Shown: positions 22,921-35,000 of the stretch, piece by piece
Numbering within the stretch: position 1 is the stretch's first letter
Layout of the letters: every line of letters begins with the position of its first letter
Assembly (NCBI GenBank): GCA_039621445.1
Contig: CP154956.1
Location: 57,329,966-57,393,965, forward strand
Length of the DNA stretch: 64,000 nt
Source of the DNA: Euglena gracilis
Lineage: Eukaryota > Euglenida > Euglenophyceae > Euglenales
Direction of reading: 5' to 3'
Notes under the pieces: generated by a model
Told to the model about the DNA's origin: nothing
What the model saw: only the letters and a program-made list of their open reading frames with translations
Database searches by the model: none
Position numbers and translations under genes: made by a program

Positions 22921-24257
22921 GCTAGGCAGGGAGTTGCGGGGTAATCAAAATATGGCTGGATAAGGAATTCCGAGGACTTCAAATTAGGTCGGACATTTCC
23001 TTTGATTTGGCTTCATTTTGGAGATATTTTGAAAATTGACATTTTTTTTTGGCCGAAATGGCAAAGTCCAAAGGGGCTTAAAAAGGGGGGCGGGCCGATC
23101 CTACCCAGTTTGGACCCCTTCGCGCGCGAATAACTCGGGCCTGGCGGGGAGTTGGGGGTCAAACCCAGGTGATTCGGAAACTAGAAATCCAGTCGCTCGC
23201 GACTGAAAAAAAAAAGTCTGGGAACCGGGCCAGGATCATGGTGATAATCCATCGGTTCTCCTGGTGGCCCGACCCAAAAGGGGCGGGGAGGCGGGGGGAG
23301 GGGGGGCGGGGTCGAGGGGGGGTTTTCGCCAGGGGTAAGCTTCGCTCTTACCCATAAAGGGATAAGAGCTCAGCGACCCCCCCTACCCCCTACCCATTCC
23401 TCACCCCTCGTGCCATATATGCCAAATCCCCCCTCCTCTCCAAAACCGAAGGGCTTCCAACCAGTCCTTGGATCCGGGTGACAAATAATTGTCGCTCGGA
23501 AAAAACCAGTCATCCCCCGGGGGGGGGGGGGCAGCCCGTGCCTAAATGATGATGTATGTATTGTATGGGAAGTGCCCATGAGAAGATGAGAGGTTCGGCA
23601 CATGGTGAAAACAGGGAAGGGCCCCCAACCAACTGAGAACAATCCGAGTCAGCTCAATGCTTTTGGCTTGTCTTTTAGCATTATCCACCCCCCCCCCCGA
23701 ATAACTGTTCTTCCCTCGGAAACTGTCATCTACCATCTGTACCCACTTACCTGTTCGACAAACAGAGAAAATAACACACCTGGCATGCTTGAGCCTCACT
23801 GGGGGCAGGCTGTTGCACAGCCACCGGTGGTGGCCGTTGTGCCGAGGGGGCTGCGCCGCCCATGCCGAGCGATTAGAAACATGAAAGCCGCATTGCAAGA
23901 TGGCAAAAACTGTGAACCGAGGGCAGCGGCCAAGACTGCAGGGCCCATGGATTGGAGGCACCAGCATGTCTCCAAATGGATCTTGGAAAGACTGCCACAT
24001 CACACCTCCTCCCCCCTCCCCGTTGGCCAAGACACAACAATGTGTCATTCACAAGGGGGGGGGGTCAACGACACGGTGCGTCAACACCGTTGTAATTCAA
24101 TGAAAAATCTCAGGTGATGCACAGATGCAGAAAATGCCATTGACATGCTGCACAATGGAGGGAGGCAGGCTTTTTGAGAAGCTGAAGGCTGCTGGCTGAG
24201 CCCCCCCCCCCCCAAACTGCCATAGGTCCCCACAGGGCGGAGCTCAGAGATCCCCAG

Positions 24258-24482
24258 CAGGCTTCTTTTAAAGACCCCCGGGGGGGGGAGGGGGGGTCCC
24301 CCCCACCCACCCAGGGGGGCGCGGGACCCCCCCAGGGGGGGGGGGCGGGGACCCCCCCCCCAAAATCGGGCCCGTTAAAGGCAAGTTTCAAAAATGGCGC
24401 TTTGCGCCGAAAAGGTATACCCAGCGCCTCCGGCGCGGGACCCCCCCCCCGGGGGGGGTCAGGTGACTTAAAAAGAAGCCTG
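24258..24482. mobile_element. Family D MITE, copy D1
   Basis: 225 bp with ends CAGGCTTCTTTTAAAGACC / GACTTAAAAAGAAGCCTG and exact 8-bp flanking repeats ATCCCCAG (24250-24257 and 24483-24490). Clathrin intron 2 has the same kind of ends. Confidence 0.9.
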
Positions 24483-25618
24483 ATCCCCAGGAGGGATCCA
24501 GCTCGGAGGCTGGAAAAAGGCTGCTGAGAAAGGGCTGGCAACAACTGTTATCCGCCCCCCCCCCACCCAGTCCGGCGGGACTGGGGGGCGGGGTGGAGAC
24601 CCCCCAAAATCTGGCTGTCTGAGGGCATTTCCCAAAAAAAAATTCGGCGCAAAGAGCGAAACCCAAACCCGGGCCTCCGGATCGGGTCTTCTGACTTTTA
24701 AAAAAAAGCCTGGACCCCACCCAGGGATGGTGCCCTTTGACTTCAATGGCGCTCTGCATTCAACTAAAAATCCACGCAAAACTGGGGTCAAAATAAATCA
24801 TCGCCACACACCCGCCGTCGTCACCCCCCCCCAGGCAGTTGTCATGTGACATGTGTCATGTGAAAAAAAAAATGGCACAGAGGGGATGGAAACTGCACAC
24901 CCATTTGCAGTGGTCAGCAATTCAATGAAATGCAAAACGATTTCCTTGACCATCGTCGACATTGACCATTGGGAAGAACGGGAATCTCAAAATGAGTGGG
25001 AGAAAAGAACAGGATGGGAGTGGCGCAACCAAGCAACGGAGCCACTGCTGGAGAGACCACCTGCATGTCCTACCAATGTGCTCAGACAAGAAAACGATGG
25101 AGTGGGAGGTCAGGGGCGATGGGGTAGACCTGCCTGGTGCCCTTCACCGGCCCTGGGCCATGCAACGTCATGGCCAAGCTGCCCCAGCCACATGCGGGGG
25201 GTGGTCTAGCGAATTTTCTACCTCGGGTCAGGATCCAGGCGGGGAAGCAACCTGGTGGGGGACGCAGGGCGGCAGGCGGAACCTTGGACCACCGGCGGGG
25301 GCTGCTTCCGGCAGGGGGGGGGGCAACCAGACATTCATTTAGTGTGGTTCACAAAAGGCATGTGAACCACAAAAATTTTTTTGGTGTCCACAGGTGAACC
25401 ACAAAAAAAATATTTGGTGTCCACAAAAATATTTTTTTTGATTGCTCTGTAGACACCTCAGCCACATTGCGGGCCTTGGCCCCGGCTCAATCCGTAAAGC
25501 GTGACAGGAATCACACCCCACTGCTGTGGTTGGACACTTGTGCTGCACGAGCCCCATTACATGTGCGGCACCCATACCCCAATTGAGAGGGTTCGCACGG
25601 GTTAGAAATATCCACCAC

Positions 25619-26199
25619 TACTTATATCGAGAACTGTGTCACGGTTTGGGCGTGAAGACGGAGCCCCCAGACACGGTTCACAGCGGTGGAGGATGTGGAC
25701 CCAATCAATTTTTTGGCCTCCTCAATCAAACGCCAACTCCTTTGGGGAATCGAATGGGGAATCGCCATTTGTGCTGTGTCATCCACGGTGATTAATGAAA
25801 ACGTTTCCCAACTGTCAAATCCTTCTTTTTTTAGAAAAGATTTGTAGCGCCGCAACATTGGATCAGGGGTTTTTTAAGACCGGGGGGGGGGGTCCCGGTC
25901 TCAAGTCCTGGGGGGGCCCCCCTGGGGGCCCACAAAAAAAGGCCAAAAATCGCGAAAAGTGCTAAAAATAGCACTTTTTCGGCGCCTTCGGCGCCAAAAA
26001 GTATATCCCACTCCCCCTCGCGGGGACCCCCCCCAGGGGGGGGTTCGGCCAGACCCACCCACCCTACCCCCCTCCCCCCCCCCCGGGGGTCCACGACTAA
26101 AAAAAACCCCTGCATTGGATTCAGACTTTCACTGAGTGCGCCGCGGCGAAATTTGCCGCGGCACAAAATTGTTTTTTCCGCGGTGCATGCGGCGGACAA
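25619..26199 (-). CDS. ORF of element P, interrupted by a family A element
   Basis: Two parts, 26115-26199 and 25619-25859, join in frame after removing the family A element and one 8-bp repeat. The product reads RGALSESLNP, then MLRRYKSFLKKEGFDSWETF and SIPQRSWRLIEEAKKLIG, and stops at 25619. The helical pattern is reminiscent of a SAM-type domain, but that is only an impression. Codons are A/T-rich at third positions, unlike clathrin, which suggests a transposon gene. Confidence 0.5.
25864..26112. mobile_element. Family A MITE, copy A2
   Basis: 249 bp, ends CAGGGGTTTTTTAAGACC / GACTAAAAAAAACCCCTG, exact 8-bp repeats CATTGGAT on both sides. Nested in element P. Confidence 0.93.
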
Positions 26200-27924
26200 T
26201 CAAATTTTTGCCGCGGCACACGTGTGAACCACAAATTTTTTCGAGGTCCACACGTGAACCACAAAAAAATTTTTGGTGTCCACAGTGAACCACAAAATTA
26301 CCACCTTGGTGTTACCCCCCCCCCCTAATAGAAGCAGGGGCCGCTACAAGTGCAGGGTCCAAATAAAAGCGCACCCCCCGCCGCCAAAGGCGGCAGTCCG
26401 CTACAAGCGCACCCCGCATTTTGATGGGATTTCTAAAGGAAATCAACAAAAATCGTGCAGGTAGGGTCCAAATAGGAGCGCACCCCCCCGCCGCCGGAGG
26501 CGGCGGTCCCCTACAAGCGCACCCGTGCTCCTTTTAGGGGGGGGGGTTACCACACTAAATGAATGTCTGGGGGCAACTTCTCGCTCCAAAAACACGCCGA
26601 ACGCGATGGGGAGGTTGAATTGGGGGAGTAAGCCCAAGGCGGTGAGTGCAAGCAGGGGGCCTTTAAAAAAAAACAAAAACTCTGCTCCCATGCCAAATCT
26701 TTTTTGAGTTTCCTTCTTGGAATCATGAGTCACTTGGTGGCCCCCCGGAGGGGGGCACTTCCCCCCCCCCCGCCCCCTCCCCGGGTCCATGACTAAAAAA
26801 AAAAAACCCCCTGGACCCCCCCCCCAGGGGTCAACCCACCCACCCACCCACAAAAACCCACTCAAAAACAGCAGAAACCCCTTTCGAAGTCCCAAGGCCA
26901 AAGGCCGGGCCAGACTGACCTGTGGCACTCCCCCCCAGGGTCCAGTGGCCCAACTACACAATTATTTACCGACCCCCTGGGGAGGGGAGAGGGGTCACTT
27001 CTCAAAACCAGTCAGTCACTTTCTTTTTGGAAAACAAGTCAATCACTGCCCCCAGGGGGGGGTCGGGCACTTGGAAATCCAAAAAAAACTGACCACAAAC
27101 ACGAAAAAAGGCCAATTTTTTTTCCGGCGCCTTCAGCGCCGGGTCACTTTAGTGGTTTTTTGCCAACCCCCGGGGGGGGGGGGTCCGGGCCAAAAACCAG
27201 TGAGTCACTTTGAAAAACCAGTCCCCCCCCCTAGATACACTTTGGCTTCTGTCACCCCCCCGGGGGGGGGGGGGGGGACTGGATCAGGATGAATAGATCA
27301 GGTTTCTGGATTCAATTTTTGGGACCAATTTTGAGCCCAAAAACCAAAATTGTTGGGGAGGCCAATTTGGTAACCAAGGGAGCCCAAGTGAGCCAATTTG
27401 GAAAGACCAGGCAGTGAGGTGGCAAAAAGGGAGGTTGGAAAGCTCTGTCCAGAATGTCCATTCCTTAGGGCATGGGGTTGACAGAAGCAGGACGACTCTG
27501 TGAGGAAAGCATCGCCGATGGGGACAGTTGGGAACATAACAGCAGTGGGGGGGGGGCTGGGATGGGATGTCGCCGCAGGAGAGGCCAGGGCCCCGTGCGA
27601 GACATGCCGGGCAGGAGGGCGGGAGAGCCCTCCATGATAAAAGGGCCACGGAGCCAGACAAGAGCACCAGAGATACGATAGTTACCTTGTCGGGCACCCA
27701 GATGCGCCCTTGGGATGCCCCTGCTTTGTTAGACCACAGATTCACTGCCCCCCCCCCGAGATGCGGCCACTTTTTCCTGGGCCCAAACCCACCCTCCCCC
27801 TTCTTTTGAAAACCAAAACCCAGCCAAAAAAAAATCGGTGGAGACGCTGAAAAAAAACATTTCCGGCCTGGCCTTCAGCCAGCCTGCCCGACCATGTCGC
27901 ACCCCACCCCCTGGGGTGGGCAGG

Positions 27925-28335
27925 TTACGGTAGTAGGATGCTCCATAAGAGGAGTCTCTCGAGCCTCCTTGAACGTGCCCTTTTGAAGGCAACTGTTTGG
28001 AGGGCCCTAAAATGGCATCCCTTGTGTTGCATATTCCCTGGGTGGGCAACTCCCTTGTGTTGCCGATGCCCTTTTGGAGGCAACTGTTCAGAGGGCCCTA
28101 AAATAACAAATTTCTTGTGTGATATATGCCCTGTGTGTGCAAATCCCCTTTGTTGGGCAAGTCCTTTTTGTAGGCAACTTTTTTGTGGACCGACCCAAAA
28201 AAAAACCCCGTTGCATGTACACAGGAGAAGGCTGTAGAGCCTCCTCGAATGCCGTTTGAGCTCGTCAAAGGAGGCTCAAAAGACTCGAGAAGAACGTTCG
28301 AGGTCGAGCCTCCTCCTACGGTAACCCCCGGGGGT
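27925..28335. repeat. Family J repeat, copy 2
   Basis: Reverse-oriented match to 7905-8345, with GGCAACTGTTTGGAGGGCCC and CTCGAGCCTCCTTGAACG. Lies between the two genes. Confidence 0.6.
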
Positions 28336-28958
28336 CCAGAGGCCCAAACCCACCCAACTCGAAAACCCATCTGCCCCCCCCCCGGGGGTCACAGGTGTTA
28401 CGTGACTCCATGGTTCAGAGACTTCAGACCCTTCCTCCCACTTCACCTTTGACCTTTGCCTCGTACAGGCCACAAATAACAATCCAGTGCCAACGCACAT
28501 AAAATGAGGTGATGAAAAAATGATGAAGAACTGTACCCCAATACTTGTATTGCGAATGCTGCTCAGTCCCCCCCCCCAAGAGGGTGAAATCTGTGGAGGT
28601 GAATACTGTGGCACATCCAGGGATGGAGACTGCAGCATGCACCGGAGATCCAGAAATCGAGTAGAAGATGGTTAGACGTGAAGGGGGAGGGGGCTGTCAA
28701 CTCCAGGGCACATTCAGTGTGAAACCTCCCCGTGTTCAGGCAACAACCAGGTCTGTCTCTTCACACCATTTCCATTGTGCAGACTGAAAAATGAGACACA
28801 GCAGATATTCCAAATGCACCAGATGGAACCACCAAAACAGCAGCGATTTTTTTTGGGGTCACCCAAAATCCCAAATACCCTGGGGAAATGTACCAGAGCA
28901 GAGTGCCCGTACGAAGCTGGATGACACATTTGCACATCAAAATGCCCTGTGTGCATTC

Positions 28959-29091
28959 TCACCATTGCTGCCCATAGCCCATCGGGCTGCCCATGCCCAT
29001 GGGAGCTGCGCCCATGCCCATGCCTCCCATGGGGCCTGGCATCATGCCTGGCATTCCCGGCATGCCTGGCATCCCGGGCATCCCGGGCATC
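28959..29091 (-). CDS. CHC: Clathrin heavy chain exon 29 (last), Met-Pro-Gly tail and stop
   Basis: Residues 1656-1699 and a TGA stop. It is made of MPG repeats followed by [19 protein letters not shown] and ends QQW. A Gly/Met/Pro tail resembles plant clathrin rather than the metazoan tail. The frame is fixed by continuity with exon 28; other frames here are shadows. Confidence 0.93.
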
Positions 29092-32000
29092 CCCAGCAGG
29101 CTTTTGCGTAAAGACCCATCGTATTACTGCGACCAAAGTGACAATGGGGCTGTCAAAATTGCTTTCCCGGCGTTTTTTTTTGTCACCCGGTGTTGAAATA
29201 TGAATTTTTTCCCTCTGTCCTCTAGCCGCTGACCTGTCTTTATGGGAACCTGTCTCCTTCTGTATTCGCTGATTTGTTCGGGGGCGTTTACCAGCAGTGG
29301 TTCTGGTAAGAGTGGGGCTTTTGGGGGTGGGGGACCCAGCTGACCTGGTCCCGGGGGCTGGTCTGGAGACAGTTTTCTGGGGGGCGGGGTAGCTAGTGGA
29401 CTTTTGGCATGAATTTTGGTCTGAGCTTTGTTACTCAAGGCCTAAAAACATTATTGATTTTGGGTAAATTTGGGCCTAACATAAGCCAAATCCGAACATA
29501 TGTAAACCCTGAAGCAGAAGCCTGACCCCCATGCCCACCGGCACGAGGGCGCTTCCCAGGCCCATCACCTCCGGCCCGTGGCCCCCAGGCTGGTGCGCCT
29601 CCTCCCGCTTCTCCATCTTCTGCTGGAGGTCCTGGACGATCTCCAGGTTCTCCTTGAAGGTCTGGATCAGGTACGGCATCCTCAGCAGGCTTCGTTCGTT
29701 AAGTGTGCCAAATCAACGCTCACCGGGCAGAAGGCCAGTCAGCCAACAAACCCCCAAACAATAAATAATAAAAAAATACCGGGGGGGGGGACGCTCCAGC
29801 CGAGGCTGGGGAGAAATGCACAAAAAAAATGAGAGAAAAAGCACTAAAGTTTCGAAAATGCAAAAAAAAATATAAAAAATACCCCAAAAATGCAAAAATG
29901 GCTCCAGATTTGAAGAAATCACTTGAGAAATAAGATGCAAAAAATGCAAAAGTGGCAAAAGAAATGTGCGAAAGAAAAATATGAAAAACCCCCAAAAATG
30001 CGCTGTAGAAATTCAAAACCATTCACAAAAAAGCTGATTTTTGGAAAATTTGACAAAATGCAAAAATGTAAAAAAAAATGCACTGCACATCCTCCCCAAC
30101 ATTTGAGCCAGACACTCAAAAAAGCGGTTAAAGAGTGTGGGAAAAGATGCCTGGGCACAAAATCAAAGATCTTGTGCCTCCAGGCAAGCTCCAAGGCCAC
30201 GTCGGCACGCACCAGGTCGTAGCATGTGTACAAGCAAGCCGGGGGACAGGGCCTAGGCCGCCCTCGCCCGACAGCATCCAATACCTGGACATAATTGGGA
30301 GGGTTTGCAACATATTGATAACTGCCCAACCCTCCCCCCCCCAATGGGGGGGTCAATCCAGCCACTCCGCATTGAACCGGGGGAATTGGGGAAGGGGGTT
30401 CCCCACCCGGGAGGTTGGAGAAGTCCACCCAATGTTGCACTTTGCAAGGTAGCACAGAAGCAAACCACTCTCAGTGTGAGAGTTTAAAGATGAGGGGAGG
30501 AAAACAGAACAGGGGGTGGAAGCCAACCCCAGCCCTGGGCGCAAAGCACTCCGACAGGCCGTTGTCCACAAAGAAGCGCAACAGCTCCTCCGTCAGGTCC
30601 TTATCCTCGCTCTCCGCCACCGTCTCCATGGCGTCCTTGTACATCTTGTCCTTCTTGGACAGCTCCACCGACTGCTTCCACTTCTTGTTCTTCTTGTACA
30701 GCGCCGCGGCGATGCGCCGGAACTCCAGCAGGTCGTGCTTCCGCAGCTTCTCGGCCAGCGCAAGCTGGTCGAAGTTGGGGGGCAGGGCGGACCTTCCTCC
30801 CCGTCTTACAAGACAATGTTCCAAGAATGTGCACTTGACACAGGGGGTGCGCCAACCACACGCCGTTCCAAAAGCACTGTGCCTGAAATGAAACAATCCA
30901 GTTTATTTTCTGGAAGTGCCGTTGACACGGGGGATCAACAAAACAGGGTGCAATGTAGCTGTTCCGTGTGAAAATGGGGAATCAGGATTTGCAGGGATGT
31001 GTGGGAAACCCTGATGGGTCAGAATCCCTTCCCACGTCGAAAACTGAAGGGCCGTAAATTCTTCGGCTTTGTGGGCAGGCAAAGGGCCGGATACCAGGTC
31101 GAAATTGTTAAAAAGTTCATGAATTTTTTTCGAAGATAAATACATGCCAAAAATGCTCATTCTTTTTGGATTTTTTGAACATTTTTTTGTGTGGAAAACA
31201 ACAAAAAAGGATTTTTGTTCATTCTCTGGCGTGCAGTTCCGTAAGAATTTTTTTGCTATTTTGGAACCTGTCAAAGCGGGGGTGTCCTCACAAGTCAAAC
31301 ATCTCTCCAACACCTCTTTTGGCACACAACAACTTCAGGCTTGATGTCAGGTGTGCAAAATGTGTTTCCACTGCTTTTAGATCCCCAGGGATAGATGGAA
31401 GCCCTTCGATTTTGAAGAAGGTGGCAGGGGGGTCCCAACCGCCCCCCCCCCCCCTCGGGAAGGGGGGTTAAATGGCAGGGGGGTCCAGCCCCCCCCCCCC
31501 TGGACGTTGGGAAGCGGTGTCCGGACTTCCCACCGCGTAAAGTGAGGACAGCGCAGTATGCAACCAACAAGCAACCCTCATTTTTGCACGACTGCGAGGT
31601 CTCCATGCTCGCCCATCGGTCCAAAGAGGAGCGCCCTGGGCATCAAAGTTGTCGATGGACAATCGCAGTGACTCGAAATCCTCCTCCTCGATGTACAGCT
31701 CGTTCAGCGCCTCGTTGACCTGCTTCAGGTTGGCGTCCTGCACCGTCTCCAGGTACGTCTTGCCCAGCGGCAACTGCTTGGCCTTGCGCAACTCCTGCAC
31801 CACCCGCTCGTTGTCGATGCGGGACGACATGGTGGCCAGCAGGTCGGCAAGTTGGAACAGGGGCCCCGGCGCGGATCACTTTGTGAATGACCCTGATGCC
31901 CTCAGAGCAACAGAAAATGGGGGGAGAGTATGCAACAAAACAGCTCAAATGTGCAATGAAAAAAGTGCAAAAAGTGCCAAAAAAAAACACAAAAACATTT

Positions 32001-35000
32001 GCATGCAAGCCGGGATATACAGGTTTCTCCTGGAGAGGACTAAGATAAATATTCTCCTCCGCAATTTCTTCAAAAAATTAAATCTTCATTGTTTCAAAAT
32101 ATTCATTCGTTATAACTAAAAATTTTCAATTATGCAATTGTTTTCTCAGTGTGAATTTGCTCCAAAAAACACAAAAATATGAACATAAATGCCTTGGACA
32201 CTTTCAGAAAAAAAAGGAAAAAAAGAAAAATGGCACACCAAAAGCAATGAAATCTTGTATGGGGGCACGGTCAATTGCCCAGTTGCCCAGTTTCATCGTA
32301 AACCTTAAAATGCAAAAAATTGATGGGATGGTGGGAGCGGAATTCCCCTGTGCAAAACACGAAAATTCGGAAAATTTGGGAGGTCAAGAAATGCAAAAAA
32401 AATGCCCAAAAATGTCATTATCCTAAAACGTTCATTATGCAGAAAATGCAAAATCTCAAGGTTCTGGATAATGCAAACAACAACAACAAAAAAACAATGC
32501 AACTTAATGCAACTGACGTAATCACATAAACCCAGAATCTCACAATGGAAATACGTCACGCTGACCGCCCAGTTTCTGCCACGATCCAGGTGGATCAGGG
32601 TGAGCGTCAGGGGGTAAGGGTGAGGGTTGGGGAGTTGGGGGCCAGGGCTGGGCCAGGGTTTTTCCTTTGAGATTACAGCATGTCGTTCCATTGGACGCCG
32701 TGGAGAATTGACCCCACCAATCCATACCAGTCAGGGGCCCCTGACCGGGAAGGGGAGATTTGGATGTAGAAGTGGATCGCCTGGTAGCACAGCTCGGTGC
32801 CCTTCACCTTGGTGAGGATGTCCTTGAAGATTTCGTGCTCCCATGCCTCTGCGGTGTGCCGCATCATGACCTTGATGGCGTTGTCGAACTCGTCGTTGTG
32901 GCGGTACAGGAACCGCGCCTCCGCCCAGTGGTGGAACTGCTCGCAGGTGCGGATCAGCTTGTGTGCGTTGATGCGCTTGTGGAACAGCTTGATGTGCTCC
33001 ATCAGCTTGTCCGGCTTGTACTTGGCGTACGCTGGCAGACCCCTTCGGAACATGAACACGAAGCTGTTTGCACATACATAAACATTAAACCCCCCCACTT
33101 ATAAACCCCCCCAGGGTTTATAGGATCCGGTTTGGTTCGTCGGCCGAAGGGGTGGTTTATAAGTGGGGGGGGGTTTATAAATCCCGGAATTGTTGGTGAA
33201 AATCCGACCTCCCCAAAATCACCCCGGAACCCCCCGAAATTGGCAATTTTGGGCACATTTGGTCAAAAATGGCCACTTTGATGATGGTTGGTCCCAAAAA
33301 AATACGCAAAAATCAGTTTTTGGGTGGTTCGCGGCGGGAAAAATCGTCCCTGGCGGTTTTCATTTTCTTCCCCATGGGGGGGGGGTTATAAGTCCCGGTT
33401 TGGTTGGTCGGCCCGAGGGGGGGTTTATAAGGGGGGGGTATATGTGGGGGGTTTATAAGGGGGGGGTATATGTGGGGGGGTTTATAAGTGGGGGGGGGGT
33501 TCACATGCTGCCCAAAATCAACAAAATATTTGACCCCACGGTGCCAGGAGGTGTCTGAGCAAGATGCCCAGCTCGGTGAACATGCCCATGTGGGCTCGCT
33601 CGTGCCCCAAGCCCGCCTTCATCAGTGTGATGAGCTCGTCAAACAGGCCGCGTTGCTCATAGAAGCGGACCAGCTCCTCCAGCTCGTCGGCGTGTACGAT
33701 GATGTGCAGCGCACACATCTGGGCAAGCCGGAACTCCCCGGCATCGATGCAGGCCATGTTGACCTCCTTCCAGGTCTTGATGCTGTTGGCTTTCTGGGCA
33801 GCGTCCACCGCGGCGTAGAACGACTGCAGGCGGACCAATGTGCACGCGAGCCGGGCGTAATTGGAGATGGAGGTGAACGGACACAGAGGGAGCAGCGGCT
33901 CACTCAAAAGTCCCCCCTGTGTCCAACAAAAACAAAAGTTGCCAGCAAACTTCTCATCCTGACAAGTTAACCAATGATGTGGACCAAAACATTTCCTGGG
34001 AAGGTTGGTGTGCTCTGCTCAACATCTGGGCAGGATCTTGGCAGCCTCGTACATCTCTTCGTTGAAGCAGCGGTCGGCGATGTACTGGATCTGCGCCACG
34101 TTGGGCGTCGAGATGAACTCCTCCAGCTCCGCAAGCCGGTTCGTCTTCGCGTACGAGTACACGAGCTCCGTGTCGATGCTGCCCTCCTTCACCTTGGACT
34201 GCTGCCGGGCCATCACCAAGTAGCGCACCAGGTCCTGGTAGAAGCCGCCCTCCTCCGCCGCTGCGATGACCTGCTGGAAGTTGGTGGCGTCCTTAGCCTT
34301 CAGGTAGGAGTCCACCGCCTCGGGGATCATCTCGGCCTTCAGCTGGGCGGCGGCCAACACGCTCCACACCGCCGGCTCCGCCACGCGCTCGGAGAACTCG
34401 TAGGCGCGCTCGATGGAGTTAGAAACGGGGGGCTGTCTGCCACGGTTAATGCAGGGGAGAAAAAATTATCCCACACGGATGATATAAAATTTTCAAACAG
34501 CACTCCGACCGATGTCGTCCAACAAAACACGGACGGCTTGCACGTTGTCACCAAACTTCTTGTAAATGGCATGGGCCTCCTCGTACAGCTCACTGCCAGC
34601 TGTGACCGGTGCCTGTGAAACAGCCAGTACTCAAAATCTCCAGAACAAACACGGGGGAGAAATACCGCAAACAGGAAAATAAATGCTCTTAAAACAGTGC
34701 TCTTAAAACAAAAACCTTCGCCAGGTAGATTTTGGACAACAGAGCACATGAGAAAAATGACAAAAGAGCCATCGCTGTTGAGTATCAAAAATATTCACCC
34801 AATTGTCTTGTGAAAATGATTCAACTGACAACTCAGTTTTAGTCAGGGATCCTCTTGCTCGATTTGTCATCTGAACGAGGGGGGCACAGCTGCCTGGCAC
34901 CCTCTGCGATCTTGGCGATATCCTGGGCATCATAGTTGTCCAAGCGGTTGATGTACTCCATCACCCGTGTCTTGTCTGCCTTGATGGCAGTGAGGATCAA

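Larger units (their letters stand above)
25328..26569. mobile_element. hAT-like element P with internal ORF
   Basis: 1,242 bp bounded by inverted ends CAGACATTCATTTAGTGTGGT and exact 8-bp repeats GGGGCAAC (25320-25327 and 26570-26577). Subterminal GTGAACCACAAAAATTTT units occur near both ends. It carries a minus-strand ORF interrupted by a family A element. The 8-bp duplication and CAG...CTG ends fit the hAT superfamily, but no transposase core is recognised. Confidence 0.85.

Noticed and set aside
26440-26700. Minus reading FNLPIAFGVFLEREVA adjoining element P as a possible host exon
   Set aside because: The frame survives removal of P, but continues into G/C runs and no protein family is recognised; too weak to call.
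26654-26809. A further family A-like element between CAGGGGGCC TTTAAAA and ACTAAAAAAAAAAAACCCCCTG
   Set aside because: The ends look related, but no matching 8-bp flanks were found and the core is missing.
27284-27745. Minus-strand ORF of about 150 codons between the two genes
   Set aside because: Composition is not exon-like throughout and no homology or consistent splice signals were found.
28993-29196. Plus-strand ORF of Pro/Met/Gly repeats
   Set aside because: It is the complement of the clathrin C-terminal tail exon.
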